A stretch of 64,000 bases of DNA from Entomomonas sp. E2T0 (GCF_025985425.1 NZ_CP094972.1:744001-808000), one strand, 5' to 3'. Numbered from the stretch's first letter, positions 18,217 to 28,115 are shown. A program made the numbers and translations. Notes: generated from the sequence alone by a model not told the origin.

Positions 18217-20376
18217 TTAAATAGCCTGTAACTTAGCAAACGCTAAAATCAACCATTTACTGCCTTCATTATCAAACTTTACTTGGATACGGGTATGAGC
18301 GCCTGAGCCTTCGGCATTGAGAATTACTCCCTCACCAAATACGGGGTGTAGTACACGTTGCCCTAGGCTTAAGCCTGTTGATTCTTGATTTGATGATTGT
18401 TGAGTAAATGGATGACTTACTGAGCCTGATAGTCTCACTTCTCGTAGTAAATCAGTTGGGATTTCTCTAACAAAACGGGAGATTCTATTGTAGGTTTCAT
18501 TACCATGCAGTCGTCTGGTTTCAGCATAAGTTAACACGAGTTGTTGCATAGCACGGGTAATACCTACGTAGGCTAGGCGACGTTCTTCTTCTAAACGATC
18601 AATATCTTCTATATTACGTTGATGGGGGAATAGCCCTTCTTCCATACCTGTTAAAAATACTAAGGGGAATTCTAACCCTTTGGCATTATGTAAGGTCATT
18701 AGTTGTACACAGTCTTCGCCATCACCTGCTTGTTTTTCCCCTGCTTCAAGGGCTGCATGATCTAAAAATGCACCTAATGGGGTGGTGTTTTCTTCTAGTT
18801 CTCCATCATGTTCAAAAGCACTGGCTGCACTTACCAATTCTTCTAAGTTTTCTACTCTAGCTTCACCTTTATCACCCTTTTCTGCACGATGAAATTCTAA
18901 TAAACCCGATTGTTTAATCACTAAATCTATTTGTTCTGATAATTTTAATGGTTCTATTTCATCGGTTAGGCGATTAATCAATAACACAAAATTATTGAGT
19001 GCTGAGCAGGCTCTAGCAGGTACACCTTTATTCGCTATAATTTCTTTAAGGGATTGCCATAAAGAGATATTTAATTCACGAGCCAGTTGCCTTACTTGTT
19101 CAATGGTTTTTTCACCAATACCACGGGTAGGTAAGTTAATAATACGCTCAAGCGCACTATCATCTTGTTTAGAACGAATAAGCCTTAAATAAGCTAAAGC
19201 GTTTTTAATTTCCGCTCGCTCGAAGAAACGTAAACCACCATAAATACGGTAGGGTATACTTTCTCGCCATAGATTTTCTTCTAATACACGGGATTGGGCA
19301 TTGGAACGGTATAAAATAGCAATTTCTTGGTAGTTAAAACCTTCTCTATGGGCTTCTTGGATTCGCTCTAAAATATAACGAGCTTCATCTTGTTCATTAA
19401 AGCCTGCATATAAAGCGATTAAGTCGCCTTCATTACCTTCTGTCCAAAGCTCTTTACCTAAACGACCTTGGTTATTATCAATCAGTGCATTGGCTGCTTT
19501 TAAAATAGTATTGGTTGAACGATAGTTTTGTTCTAGGCGATAGGTTACTGCTTCTGGAAAATCATCGGTAAAGGATTGGATATTTTCAATCTTAGCGCCA
19601 CGCCAACCATAGATTGATTGGTCATCATCCCCTACTACCATTAAACTTTTAGTACCTTTGGCGAGTATTTTTAACCATGCATATTGCACTGCATTGGTAT
19701 CTTGAAACTCATCTACTAACACATGAGCAAAACGTTGTTGGTAGTGTTTTAGTAATTCTGGGTTATCACGCCATAAATCAAGGGCACGCAGTAACAGTTC
19801 AGCAAAATCAACTACACCTGCACGTTCACAATATTCTTCATAGGTTTGATAAACTTGCACCATAGTAGAGATATAGACATCACCAAATATTTGAATACCA
19901 CTTGGTCGAATACCTTGATCTTTTTTATTGTTGATAAACCATTGTACTTCTCTGGCTTGCCAACGTTGGTCATCGATATTTAAATCTTTTAATACCCGTT
20001 TGATTAGTCGTAATTGGTCATCACTATCTAAAACTTGGAAGTTTTGAATTAGCTTTGCTTCCTGCCAATGATTGCGCAATAAACGATGTGCTAGACCATG
20101 AAAAGTACCTACCCACATGCCTTGAGTGGGTTGTTTCAATAGGCTTTCAATACGTCCGCGCATTTCAGCAGCAGCTTTATTGGTAAAAGTTACCGCTAAA
20201 ATAGAAAATGGTGAGGCTTGCTCTACATGCATAAGCCATGCAATACGATGCACTAATACCCGTGTTTTACCTGAACCAGCGCCAGCCAATACTAATTGCT
20301 GACCGAGTGGTGCAGCTACCACTTGTCGTTGAGCATCATTTAGAGAGTCTATTAGAAAAGAAATATCGTCAATCAT
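18217..20376 (-). CDS. uvrD: DNA helicase II UvrD
   Basis: UvrD is a 3'-5' superfamily 1 helicase in nucleotide excision and mismatch repair. The 719-residue protein has Walker A GAGSGKT at 32-38, motif II DEFQDTN near 218, GDDDQSIYGWRGA (motif III), QNYRST (motif IV), TLHNAKGLEF (motif V) and VGITRAM (motif VI). The C-terminal region ends with the PcrA/UvrD-type tail (VLHPVFGEGVILNAEGSG). Length is normal. It is divergent from rluC and heads a two-gene run with the nuclease-like gene. Confidence 0.96.
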   Translation of the reverse strand: MIDDISFLIDSLNDAQRQVVAAPLGQQLVLAGAGSGKTRVLVHRIAWLMHVEQASPFSILAVTFTNKAAAEMRGRIESLLKQPTQGMWVGTFHGLAHRLLRNHWQEAKLIQNFQVLDSDDQLRLIKRVLKDLNIDDQRWQAREVQWFINNKKDQGIRPSGIQIFGDVYISTMVQVYQTYEEYCERAGVVDFAELLLRALDLWRDNPELLKHYQQRFAHVLVDEFQDTNAVQYAWLKILAKGTKSLMVVGDDDQSIYGWRGAKIENIQSFTDDFPEAVTYRLEQNYRSTNTILKAANALIDNNQGRLGKELWTEGNEGDLIALYAGFNEQDEARYILERIQEAHREGFNYQEIAILYRSNAQSRVLEENLWRESIPYRIYGGLRFFERAEIKNALAYLRLIRSKQDDSALERIINLPTRGIGEKTIEQVRQLARELNISLWQSLKEIIANKGVPARACSALNNFVLLINRLTDEIEPLKLSEQIDLVIKQSGLLEFHRAEKGDKGEARVENLEELVSAASAFEHDGELEENTTPLGAFLDHAALEAGEKQAGDGEDCVQLMTLHNAKGLEFPLVFLTGMEEGLFPHQRNIEDIDRLEEERRLAYVGITRAMQQLVLTYAETRRLHGNETYNRISRFVREIPTDLLREVRLSGSVSHPFTQQSSNQESTGLSLGQRVLHPVFGEGVILNAEGSGAHTRIQVKFDNEGSKWLILAFAKLQAI

Positions 20377-20505
20377 TTAGTTATTTTACCCTAGTTATGG
20401 TACTAAGATAAGAAACTTATTAATTAAAACGGTGTTTATTAGGAAAGCCTCTTCACAAACTGTTAAAATAGCTTTTTTAAATTCGCTTTATTTCAGGTAA
20501 CCATT

Positions 20506-21474
20506 ATGACAGACGCCTCAACTACTACACCTAACCAGACAGCGGTGCAGTGGTTAGAAGTATCCCCTTCTTATGCAGGGCAACGTATTGATAATTTTCT
20601 CCGCACGCAATTAAAAGGCGTTCCTAAAAGTCTTATTTATCGTATTTTACGTAAAGGGGAAGTACGGGTTAATAAAGGGCGTATTAAACCTGAGTATAAA
20701 TTACAAGCTGGTGATATTGTTCGCGTTCCGCCATTACGTTTAGCTGAAAAAACAGAAAAAGAACCTTTTGCTCAACCCTTATTAGAGCGCTTAGAAGCAG
20801 CCATTGTTTATGAAGATAAAGGTTTAATTATTGTTAATAAACCAGCAGGTATTGCTGTTCATGGTGGTAGTGGAGTAAGTGCTGGAGTTATTGAGGCATT
20901 TCGCCAATTACGCCCAGAGGCCAAAGAGTTAGAGTTAGTGCATCGTTTAGACCGTGATACTTCTGGCCTACTAATGATTGCTAAAAAACGCAGTATGTTA
21001 CGCCATTTACATACCCAACTAAGAGGTGATGGTGTTGATAAACGCTATCTGGCATTGGTTAGAGGTAATTGGCCTGCTGCCAAAAAGAAAGTTTCTGCGC
21101 CTTTATTAAAAAACAATCTACGCTCTGGCGAGCGCATGGTTGAAATAAATCCTGAAGGGAAAGAAGCATTAACCTTATTTAAGGTATTAAAACGTTTTGG
21201 TGATTTTGCTACATTGGTAGAAGCTAGCCCTATTACAGGCCGAACTCACCAAATTAGAGTACATGCTAAACATGCTGGTCATTCGATAGCGGGTGACCCT
21301 AAATACGGTGATGAAGAGTTTTCTAAGACTATTCGTAATCTAGGTGGTAAAAGGTTATTTTTACATGCTTATGCGCTGACTATTACCTTACCAGATAATA
21401 AGACCTTATCCGTTGAAGCGCCTGTTGAGCCTTTATGGGAAAAAACGTTGGAGCAATTAAATGGCAAAGTATAA
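20506..21474 (+). CDS. rluC: 23S rRNA pseudouridine synthase RluC
   Basis: RluC makes pseudouridines 955, 2504 and 2580 in 23S rRNA in E. coli. The 322-residue protein has an N-terminal S4 RNA-binding domain (about 24-80, [20 protein letters not shown]) and a RluA-type catalytic domain with [11 protein letters not shown] at 146-156, Asp149 being the expected nucleophile. GRTHQIRVH is the second family motif. It overlaps the following HAD gene by 14 bases, the same pairing seen in Pseudomonas. Confidence 0.95.
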   Translation: MTDASTTTPNQTAVQWLEVSPSYAGQRIDNFLRTQLKGVPKSLIYRILRKGEVRVNKGRIKPEYKLQAGDIVRVPPLRLAEKTEKEPFAQPLLERLEAAIVYEDKGLIIVNKPAGIAVHGGSGVSAGVIEAFRQLRPEAKELELVHRLDRDTSGLLMIAKKRSMLRHLHTQLRGDGVDKRYLALVRGNWPAAKKKVSAPLLKNNLRSGERMVEINPEGKEALTLFKVLKRFGDFATLVEASPITGRTHQIRVHAKHAGHSIAGDPKYGDEEFSKTIRNLGGKRLFLHAYALTITLPDNKTLSVEAPVEPLWEKTLEQLNGKV

Positions 21475-22114
21475 GTTAGCTATTTTTGATTGGGATGGCA
21501 CTTTGCTTGATTCCATAAACCTTATTGTTAACAGTATTCATGTAACAGCTAAAGATTTTGGATTACCTGTTTTAGATAACCAAAGCGTTAAAAATATTAT
21601 TGGTCTTAGATTGGATAATGCGGTAAGTAAACTTTACCCTGAGTTATCTCCTAAACAATTAACCGAATATTTAGAAAATTACGCTAAAAACTTTGTAGAA
21701 ATGGAGAAAACGACACCAAATTTGTATCCAAATGTGTTAGAAACACTACAAAAACTACAACAAAATGATTATTTATTAGCCATTGCCACAGGTAAAAGCC
21801 GTAAGGGTTTAGACCGTATTCTAGGGGCTTTAGAACTCACTAATTTTTTTGACGCAACCCGTTGTGCTGACGAAACTGCAGGCAAACCAAACCCTAAGAT
21901 GCTGAATGAATTATTAGATTATTTTGGGTTAAATAATAAACAAGCGGTTATGGTAGGTGATGCTTCTTTTGATTTACAAATGGCTAATAATGCCAATATG
22001 GACAGCATAGCTGTTAGCTATGGAGCACAATCTGTAGAGGCATTAAAAAGTTACTCTCCATTAACTATTATTGATCAATTTGATGAGTTACCAAAATATT
22101 TAATTAGTCATTAG
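21461..22114 (+). CDS. HAD-family phosphatase (phosphoglycolate phosphatase-like)
   Basis: A 217-residue HAD hydrolase with motif [11 protein letters not shown] (Asp10, Asp12), motif [11 protein letters not shown] (threonine), and motif III/IV KPNPKML with GDASFD. The four-helix cap at about 15-85 places it in the Gph/PGP subfamily, but the substrate is not determined. It overlaps rluC by 14 bases, so translation is probably coupled. Length is normal. Confidence 0.9.
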   Translation: MAKYKLAIFDWDGTLLDSINLIVNSIHVTAKDFGLPVLDNQSVKNIIGLRLDNAVSKLYPELSPKQLTEYLENYAKNFVEMEKTTPNLYPNVLETLQKLQQNDYLLAIATGKSRKGLDRILGALELTNFFDATRCADETAGKPNPKMLNELLDYFGLNNKQAVMVGDASFDLQMANNANMDSIAVSYGAQSVEALKSYSPLTIIDQFDELPKYLISH

Positions 22115-22284
22115 GAACTTTTTTATAAATATAGCGTTCAAATTGCAACATATAGATAGCTTATTAAAAAAAGATTAAGCTATCTTTTGGATACTATCAG
22201 TTAATTTAAACTATTTCTGATAATATAAGACTATGGCTCAAGCCATTATATAACTATGAAAAACATCTATTTAGGAGATTTACA

Positions 22285-22524
22285 ATGAATATGATTCTTA
22301 AAGCATCTGCTCTAGCTTTAGTTGCTGTTTTAGCTGCTGGCTGTTCTAGCAACTCTGAGCGTATTGACGCTGTTGACGCAACTGCACAACAAGCTCAACA
22401 AACTGCTCAACAAGCTCAAGCTACTGCACAACAAGCTTTAAGCGCTGCTCAGCAAGCTCAACAAACTGCTGATGAAGCTAACGAACGTGCTGCTCGCATG
22501 TTAAATAAAGCTGGTCGTAAATAA
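22285..22524 (+). CDS. oprI: OprI-type major outer membrane lipoprotein, copy 1
   Basis: A 79-residue lipoprotein with lipobox LAAGC and lipidated Cys20. The mature part is an alanine/glutamine-rich coiled coil ending [18 protein letters not shown]; the Pseudomonas OprI C-terminus is nearly the same, and the terminal lysine should join peptidoglycan. It tethers the outer membrane to the cell wall as Lpp does. AGGAG precedes the ATG and a strong terminator follows. It is the first of three tandem, separately terminated copies; the 160-kind spacing between them suggests each has its own promoter. Confidence 0.95.
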   Translation: MNMILKASALALVAVLAAGCSSNSERIDAVDATAQQAQQTAQQAQATAQQALSAAQQAQQTADEANERAARMLNKAGRK

Positions 22525-22542
22525 TTTATTTGCGAAAAGTTT

Positions 22543-22570
22543 AAAGCCAATCTTTTGATTGGCTTTTTTT
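22543..22570 (+). terminator. terminator of oprI copy 1
   Basis: A 10-bp stem AAAGCCAATC/GATTGGCTTT with a TTTT loop is followed by a T run. It separates copy 1 from copy 2. Confidence 0.93.
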
Positions 22571-22678
22571 ATGGCTATAATATATGCTGCCACTTATGCT
22601 AAGTATTTGCTTGATAAAACCAAAAATAGCATAATGGTACTTTAAAATGATGTTATAAATAAAACTAGGAGATACACA

Positions 22679-22918
22679 ATGAATACTATTCTTAAAGCAT
22701 CTGCTTTAGCTTTAGTTGCTGTTTTAGCTGCTGGCTGTTCAAGCAACTCTGAACGTGTTGACGCTGTTGAAGCAACTGCACAACAAGCTCAACAAACAGC
22801 ACAACAAGCTCAAGCAACTGCACAAGAAGCTTTAAGCGCTGCGCAACAAGCTCAACAAACAGCTGACGAAGCTAATGAGCGTGCTGCTCGCATGTTAAAC
22901 AAAGCTGGCCGTAAATAA
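22679..22918 (+). CDS. oprI: OprI-type major outer membrane lipoprotein, copy 2
   Basis: A 79-residue near-identical copy of the preceding gene, differing at a few positions (for example T3 for M3, V and E in RVDAVEAT, E in AQEALSA). Lipobox LAAGC, the heptad-like AQQAQ repeats and the terminal GRK are kept. It has its own AGGAG ribosome site and its own terminator, so it is an independent transcription unit. The untranslated regions differ from those of copy 1, so the duplication is not very recent or only the coding part is under constraint. Confidence 0.95.
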   Translation: MNTILKASALALVAVLAAGCSSNSERVDAVEATAQQAQQTAQQAQATAQEALSAAQQAQQTADEANERAARMLNKAGRK

Positions 22919-22939
22919 TTTATTATTTTAGCCCGTTTT

Positions 22940-22967
22940 AAAAGCCGATCTTCTGATCGGCTTTTTT
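22940..22967 (+). terminator. terminator of oprI copy 2
   Basis: A stem AAAGCCGATC/GATCGGCTTT with a TTCT loop and a T run closes the second lipoprotein unit. Confidence 0.93.
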
Positions 22968-23074
22968 ATTGCCTAATAAGTTATTCGAGTATGACTTTTG
23001 GATAATTGCTGATGTATAAATGAATATGACATTATTCTAAGTGTGGTAAATTTACTATTATTTAGGAGAAATTA

Positions 23075-23317
23075 ATGAACATTATTCTTAAAGCATCTGC
23101 TCTAGCTTTAGTTGCTGTATTAGCTGCTGGTTGTTCTAGCAAAGAAGCTACTCGTTTAGATTCTGTTGAAGCAACTGCAAACCAAGCTCAATCTACAGCT
23201 CAACAAGCTCAACAAACTGCACAACAAGCATTAAGTGCTGCACAACAAGCTCAACAAACAGCTGATGAAGCTAATGAGCGTGCTGCTCGTATGTTAAACA
23301 AAGCTGGTCGTAAGTAA
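23075..23317 (+). CDS. oprI: OprI-type major outer membrane lipoprotein, copy 3
   Basis: An 80-residue third copy, the most divergent: after the lipobox it reads [20 protein letters not shown], closer to Pseudomonas OprI (SSHSKETEARL) than copies 1 and 2. The C-terminal half matches the other copies exactly. It has its own AGGAG site. The extra residue and KEATRL segment suggest that this is the ancestral-like copy; that is inference. Confidence 0.95.
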   Translation: MNIILKASALALVAVLAAGCSSKEATRLDSVEATANQAQSTAQQAQQTAQQALSAAQQAQQTADEANERAARMLNKAGRK

Positions 23318-23332
23318 TTACTACTGTTTTGT

Positions 23333-23359
23333 AAAGCCGATCAGATGATCGGCTTTTTT
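23333..23359 (+). terminator. terminator of oprI copy 3, overlapping the scpB stop
   Basis: A stem AAAGCCGATC/GATCGGCTTT with an AGAT core is followed by T6. The convergent scpB gene ends at 23358, inside the T tract, so the two units abut with no spare DNA. The palindrome could also act on the scpB side. Confidence 0.88.
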
Positions 23360-24113
23360 ATTCTTCAGATTCTGTTTTGATGGATTCTGGTAGTAAATCT
23401 GAAAAATCAATTTTTACCCCTTGTTCCATTTGGTCCCATTCTTCTAGTAGATTTTTAAAGCTTTTTTCTGATTGAGGAGCTTGTTCTTCTCCATTTTCTA
23501 TTGCTTCTTCGCTGGTCACTATTAAGTTTTGCTCAACTTCAACAGATAGTTCTTCGACTAAAATAGGGAATTCTTCCTGAATAGGTTTAATAGTTGAAAG
23601 CGCTGGTAATTCTTCTAGACTTTTTAAATTGAAGTAATCTAAAAAAGCTTTGGTTGTGGCTAACATTGCTGGCTTACCAGGTACATCTTTATAACCTACC
23701 ACACGTATCCAATCACGCTCTTGTAAGGTTTTAATAATCTGACTATTAACAGCTACACCTCGAATATCTTCAATTTCGCCACGGGTAATAGGTTGTCGAT
23801 AGGCAATTAATGCAAGGGTTTCTAATAGTGCCCTTGAGTAACGTTGCGGCTTTTCTTCCCATAGTCTACTAACCCAAGGAGCAAAATCACTACGCACTTG
23901 TAATCGATAACCAGAGGCTACCTCCTTAAGCTCATAAGCACGACCCTGACAGTTTGCAGCTAAAATCTGTAAAGCTTCATGGATCTGTGCTGTAGATGGC
24001 TTTTCTTCTTCATCAAATAACGATTCTATTCGATCGATAGTCAAGGGCTGATTATGAGCCAATAATAAGGCCTCAAGTAGCGTTGCTAACTCTAAAGGCT
24101 CATTCAGATTCAT
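23358..24113 (-). CDS. scpB: segregation and condensation protein B
   Basis: ScpB is a winged-helix partner of ScpA and SMC-type complexes in chromosome condensation. The 251-residue protein has the typical core (LLEALLLAHNQPLTIDRIES, RALLETLALIAYRQPITRGEI, LQERDWIRVVGYKDVPGKPA). An acidic C-terminal extension of about 70 residues follows, as in pseudomonads. It overlaps scpA by 14 bases and ends the rnm-yciO-scpA-scpB run. Confidence 0.95.
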   Translation of the reverse strand: MNLNEPLELATLLEALLLAHNQPLTIDRIESLFDEEEKPSTAQIHEALQILAANCQGRAYELKEVASGYRLQVRSDFAPWVSRLWEEKPQRYSRALLETLALIAYRQPITRGEIEDIRGVAVNSQIIKTLQERDWIRVVGYKDVPGKPAMLATTKAFLDYFNLKSLEELPALSTIKPIQEEFPILVEELSVEVEQNLIVTSEEAIENGEEQAPQSEKSFKNLLEEWDQMEQGVKIDFSDLLPESIKTESEE

Positions 24114-24936
24114 AGCTTACTGTCTCCATTGCCATCTTTGCTTTCACATGAATAGGCGCAAAAGGTTCATTTTGTATAATATCAATCAATGATTCTTTCA
24201 CTAGCTCTAAAATAGCCATAAAAGTAACTACGATCCCTAGCTTACCTTCTTCTACTTGAAATAATTGAATAAAGGGCACAAATCCCTTACCTGCTATTTT
24301 TTCTAGGATAGTTGTCATTCTTTCTCTTGTAGAAAGAACTTCCCTTGAGACCTGATGTTGTTCAAACATCTCAGCCCTTTTTAATACTTCTGAGACGGTC
24401 AACAATAGCTCTTGTAAAGTAACTTCTGGCAATAGCTTTCTTGCTTTAGCTTCTGGTGCAGCTAACTGTATCTCTTTAATATCTCTATCTAAACGAGGTA
24501 TTTCATCCAATCCCTCAGCAGCCACCTTGATTTGCTCATATTCCTGCAAACGTCTAATTAATTCAGCCCGAGGATCTTCTTCCTCTTCTTCTGCACTATG
24601 CAGTTTAGGCAGCAACATTCTGGACTTAATTTCTGCCAACATAGCTGCCATTAATAAATATTCTGCGGCTAATTCTAGTCGTGCTGACTTCATTAATTCC
24701 ACATAACTCATATATTGACGGGTAATTTCTGCCACAGGGATATCTAAAATATCTATATTCTGCTTACGAATCAGATAAAGTAATAAATCCAATGGCCCTT
24801 CAAAGGCCTCTAAAATAACCTCAAGAGCATCTGGCGGAATATATAAATCCTGTGGAACCTCAATAACTGCCTCACCATAAACTAAGGCTAGTGGTAATTG
24901 AGGATTACTAGGGACAGATGTATTAATTATCGTCAT
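24100..24936 (-). CDS. scpA: segregation and condensation protein A
   Basis: ScpA is the kleisin-like subunit that bridges SMC heads. The 278-residue protein contains the family core FEGPLDLLLYLIRKQNIDIL (about 49-68), an acidic linker AEEEEEDPRAELI, and the C-terminal winged helix VTFMAILELVKESLIDIIQN. Start 24936 lies two bases from the end of the yciO stop, so translation is coupled. An SMC partner is not in the window; in pseudomonads ScpAB can pair with MksB or SMC. Confidence 0.95.
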   Translation of the reverse strand: MTIINTSVPSNPQLPLALVYGEAVIEVPQDLYIPPDALEVILEAFEGPLDLLLYLIRKQNIDILDIPVAEITRQYMSYVELMKSARLELAAEYLLMAAMLAEIKSRMLLPKLHSAEEEEEDPRAELIRRLQEYEQIKVAAEGLDEIPRLDRDIKEIQLAAPEAKARKLLPEVTLQELLLTVSEVLKRAEMFEQHQVSREVLSTRERMTTILEKIAGKGFVPFIQLFQVEEGKLGIVVTFMAILELVKESLIDIIQNEPFAPIHVKAKMAMETVSYESE

Positions 24937-24938
24937 AA

Positions 24939-25559
24939 TTATTGGAATGGTGTAGGGTCACCTAATCCTTCCCTGATAACCTCTGGCGTATCATCTACTA
25001 AACTTATTACCGTAGAAACCTCTAAATTACCCATGCCACCATCAATAATAAGATCCACACGATTTTCTAATAAGTCCTTAATCTCATAAGGATCTGTCAT
25101 AGGTTGCGATTCACCTGGCATAATTAAACTGGTGGTTAACAAAGGTTTAGTGACTTCAGCCAATAACGCTTGAGTAATAGGGAAGTTAGGTACTCTTAAG
25201 CCTATTGTACGACGTTTTGGATGCATTAACATTCTAGGCACTTCACGTGTTGCCTCTAAAATAAATGTATAAGGCCCCGGTGTATACGTTTTTAACAAGC
25301 GAAAAGCACTGGTATTAACCTTCGCATAAACACCTAAGTCAGAGAGGTCACGACAAATTAAAGTAAAATTATGTTTTTCATCCAATTGACGAATTTGTCG
25401 AATACGATCAATTCCCGCTTTATTACCAATACAACAAGCTAATGCATAAGTAGTATCTGTAGGGTAAATCACAACACCACCCCCTTCAATGATACTAGCC
25501 GCCTGTTTAATTAAACGCTGTTGTGGGTTTTCTACATGAATCTGAAAAAATTGGCTCAC
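24939..25559 (-). CDS. YciO/TsaC/Sua5 family protein (putative threonylcarbamoyl-AMP synthase-like)
   Basis: A 206-residue single-domain protein with the YrdC fold: GGVVIYPTDTTYALACCIGN near 27-46 and LTTSLIMPGESQPM near 141-154. The family includes TsaC, which makes threonylcarbamoyl-AMP for tRNA t6A; YciO is a related paralogue whose activity is low or different. The position between rnm and scpA is the one usually held by YciO-type genes in Pseudomonas. I leave the symbol open because the TsaC/YciO split cannot be settled by eye. Confidence 0.85.
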   Translation of the reverse strand: MSQFFQIHVENPQQRLIKQAASIIEGGGVVIYPTDTTYALACCIGNKAGIDRIRQIRQLDEKHNFTLICRDLSDLGVYAKVNTSAFRLLKTYTPGPYTFILEATREVPRMLMHPKRRTIGLRVPNFPITQALLAEVTKPLLTTSLIMPGESQPMTDPYEIKDLLENRVDLIIDGGMGNLEVSTVISLVDDTPEVIREGLGDPTPFQ

Positions 25560-25580
25560 GAGAGTCCTCTTAATAAATAA

Positions 25581-26435
25581 TTAGTGTAATACACCTAGCT
25601 TTTTCCAAAGTGGCGGTAAATCTTCTGGCATTGGCCGATATAGCCCTAACTCACCCCATGTATTAGGATAATGAAAGTCACTGCCAGCACTTGCAAATAA
25701 TCCAAAATCTCTTGCTAGATTGGCTAGTTTACCGACCTGTTCTGCAGGCTGAAAACCATTTACTACCTCCATCGCATGACCACCTGAGGTAATAAACTCT
25801 CTTAATAAACGGCTAAGTTTAGTACGTGTCATATTATACTGGCAAGGATGAGCTAAACTAACCCACGCACCACTTTTATGTAGAATATCTACAACTGTTT
25901 CCAAGCTAGGCCAATGCTGTTTAACATCACCTATTTTCCCATTTCCTAACCATTTCTGAAAGGCTTCTTTTGTTGTATCCACATATCCTTCAGCAACCAT
26001 TGCTCGAGCAAAATGGGGGCGACCAGGGCCATTATTACTAGCAAACTGCTGTTGTTGCTGGCTAATCGCTTTATCTAATAAATTAACCATTCCCTTTGCA
26101 TGTAACTTTTCTGCTATTTGTTTTGCTCTTGACCACCGAGCCTCTCTTAAAAAAGCTAATAGCTCTTGCAAACGAGCATTACAAACATCAAAACCATAAC
26201 CAAGTATATGAATAGTGGTGTTATTCCAAATACAAGATATCTCTATACCTTTAACAAACTCTATTCCAACAGTGTTAGCCGCAGCTATGGCTTCGGTTAA
26301 ACCATCAATCGTATCATGATCGGTTAAAGATAATACCTTAACTCCCCTAGAATGTGCTCGCAATACCAGTTCTGTGGGGCTTAACGCTCCATCGGAGGCT
26401 GTACTATGACTGTGTAGATCAATGGATTGGCTCAT
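25581..26435 (-). CDS. rnm: PHP-domain phosphoesterase, RNase AM / YciV-like
   Basis: A 284-residue PHP-domain protein. The metal site motifs are DLHSHSTASDGALSP (residues 6-20), LSLTDHDTIDG (about 36-46), FVKGIEISCIW, HPCQYNMTRTK and AGSDFHYP near the end. E. coli YciV (RNase AM) matures rRNA 5' ends and hydrolyses 3',5'-nucleoside bisphosphates. It is the first gene of the rnm-yciO-scpA-scpB run and is divergent from yciB across 88 bases. Confidence 0.88.
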   Translation of the reverse strand: MSQSIDLHSHSTASDGALSPTELVLRAHSRGVKVLSLTDHDTIDGLTEAIAAANTVGIEFVKGIEISCIWNNTTIHILGYGFDVCNARLQELLAFLREARWSRAKQIAEKLHAKGMVNLLDKAISQQQQQFASNNGPGRPHFARAMVAEGYVDTTKEAFQKWLGNGKIGDVKQHWPSLETVVDILHKSGAWVSLAHPCQYNMTRTKLSRLLREFITSGGHAMEVVNGFQPAEQVGKLANLARDFGLFASAGSDFHYPNTWGELGLYRPMPEDLPPLWKKLGVLH

Positions 26436-26523
26436 AAAATAACTACAAAATATTTATAATCTATGAAGGAAATAGCTAAGTTTGCTATTATGCCCTTTTT
26501 AAACCACTTTGGATTGTGTTTTC

Positions 26524-27117
26524 GTGAAACAGTTTATAGATTTTATTCCTCTTATCCTATTTTTTATTGTATTTAAAATAGAACCTCGGCCTATAGAACT
26601 GTTTGGCTATACTTTTACGTTGGGTGGTATTTATAGTGCTACAGCGGTACTTATCATTGTTTCCATTATTGTTTATGGTGCTATTTTCTTAAAACAAAGA
26701 AAATTAGACAATGGCCAAATGATCACCCTAGCTGCCTGTTTATTATTGGGCGGTTTAACACTTGCTTTCCATAGTGAAACCTTTATAAAACTAAAAGCAC
26801 CTATTGTGAATTGGATTTTTGCCTTAGCTTTCTTAGGTAGTCAATATATTGGTAAAGAACCTATTGTACAACGCTTAATGAGCAAGGCAGTTACACTGCC
26901 AGATGCTATTTGGCGAAAACTTAATATTGCTTGGGTTATTTTCTTCATTATTTGTGGTGCTGCTAATTTATTTGTTGCCTTTACTTTTGATAGTATTTGG
27001 GTAGACTTTAAAGTGTTTGGTAGTCTTGCTATGACGATTATCTTTATGATTGGTCAAGCACTATATTTATCACGTCATATTAAAGAAGAGGAACAACCCT
27101 CTAATTCGGAGGAATAA
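26524..27117 (+). CDS. yciB: inner membrane septation protein A homologue YciB
   Basis: A 197-residue integral membrane protein of the YciB/IspZ family, linked to envelope integrity and cell division. I place the start at the GTG at 26524, giving [20 protein letters not shown], the universally conserved N-terminus; an upstream TTG at 26509 would add five unconserved residues. About five transmembrane helices are visible. The family motifs [17 protein letters not shown] and [20 protein letters not shown] are present. Its TAA overlaps the ATG of the following yciI gene. Confidence 0.93.
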   Translation: MKQFIDFIPLILFFIVFKIEPRPIELFGYTFTLGGIYSATAVLIIVSIIVYGAIFLKQRKLDNGQMITLAACLLLGGLTLAFHSETFIKLKAPIVNWIFALAFLGSQYIGKEPIVQRLMSKAVTLPDAIWRKLNIAWVIFFIICGAANLFVAFTFDSIWVDFKVFGSLAMTIIFMIGQALYLSRHIKEEEQPSNSEE

Positions 27118-27119
27118 TG

Positions 27120-27419
27120 ATGCTTTATGCAATTATTGCAACAGATAAGCCTAATACTCTACAACTACGTTTAAAAGCAAGGCCTGCTCATTTAGAACGT
27201 TTAGAAAACTTAAAACAGCAAGGTCGCCTTATATTGGCTGGTCCTCATCCAGCAGTTGATAGTAATGATCCAGGTGAATGTGGATTTACAGGAAGTTTAG
27301 TTGTTGCCGAGTTTGATTCATTGGCCGCAGCACAAGATTGGGCTAATGCCGATCCCTATTGTGAAGCGGGTGTTTATGGTAATGTAGACGTTAAACCTTT
27401 TAAAAAAGTACTACCATAG
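27120..27419 (+). CDS. yciI: YciI-like protein
   Basis: A 99-residue YciI-family protein ([20 protein letters not shown]). Conserved [22 protein letters not shown] and [14 protein letters not shown] with the His22-Asp pair are visible. The fold is ferredoxin-like, and the natural reaction is poorly known. ATG codons stand at 27117 and 27120; the second gives the family start and better spacing from GGAGG. It is coupled to yciB. Confidence 0.92.
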   Translation: MLYAIIATDKPNTLQLRLKARPAHLERLENLKQQGRLILAGPHPAVDSNDPGECGFTGSLVVAEFDSLAAAQDWANADPYCEAGVYGNVDVKPFKKVLP

Positions 27420-27428
27420 TGATTACGG

Positions 27429-28115
27429 ATGAATAATTTACTACTGATAGACGATGACGAAGAACTTTGTGAACTATTAAGCCACTGGCTCACTCAAGAA
27501 GGATTTGATGTTAGCTCTTGTCATACAACGCAAACGGGTAAAGATTATTTAGCTACACAATCTTTACCCGATGCTGTTATTCTTGATGTAATGCTTCCTG
27601 ATGGTAATGGTCTAGACTTACTTAAGCTATTAAGAACCCATCACCCTGATCTCCCTGTATTAATGCTTTCAGCACGTGGTGAACCACTAGATCGTATTTT
27701 AGGACTTGAATTGGGTGCAGACGATTATCTTCCCAAACCTTGTGAACCTAGAGAGCTTACTGCTCGTTTAAAAGCTATATTAAGGCGCTCATCTAATCAT
27801 AATACAGCCACACCAAGCCATATTGAGTTAGGTGATTTAAACTTTAGCCCTGTACGCGGGGTTGTTACTATTAATGAAGTAGAAACTGTTTTAACTGTTT
27901 CTGAAAGCCGTCTTTTAGAAGCGTTGATAAAGCAACCTGGCGAACCTATAGATAAGCATGAACTTACTCAAATAGCACTTGGAAGAAAACTTACTTTATA
28001 CGATCGTAGTTTAGATATGCATATTAGTAACCTTCGTAAAAAACTTGGCCCTCACTCTGATGGAAGCCCTCGTATACTATCATTACGTGGTCGTGGCTAT
28101 TATTACGCCACTTAA
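27429..28115 (+). CDS. OmpR/CpxR-type response regulator
   Basis: A 228-residue two-domain regulator. The receiver domain has acids Asp8-Asp10, phosphoacceptor Asp53 (AVILDVMLPDGNG) and Lys103 (LPKPCEPREL). The C-terminal winged helix is of the Trans_reg_C type (DRSLDMHISNLRKKLGP). It resembles CpxR more than other OmpR members because of the partner genes: a Spy/CpxP-like periplasmic protein and a HAMP sensor kinase follow. It begins 9 bases after yciI. Confidence 0.9.
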   Translation: MNNLLLIDDDEELCELLSHWLTQEGFDVSSCHTTQTGKDYLATQSLPDAVILDVMLPDGNGLDLLKLLRTHHPDLPVLMLSARGEPLDRILGLELGADDYLPKPCEPRELTARLKAILRRSSNHNTATPSHIELGDLNFSPVRGVVTINEVETVLTVSESRLLEALIKQPGEPIDKHELTQIALGRKLTLYDRSLDMHISNLRKKLGPHSDGSPRILSLRGRGYYYAT

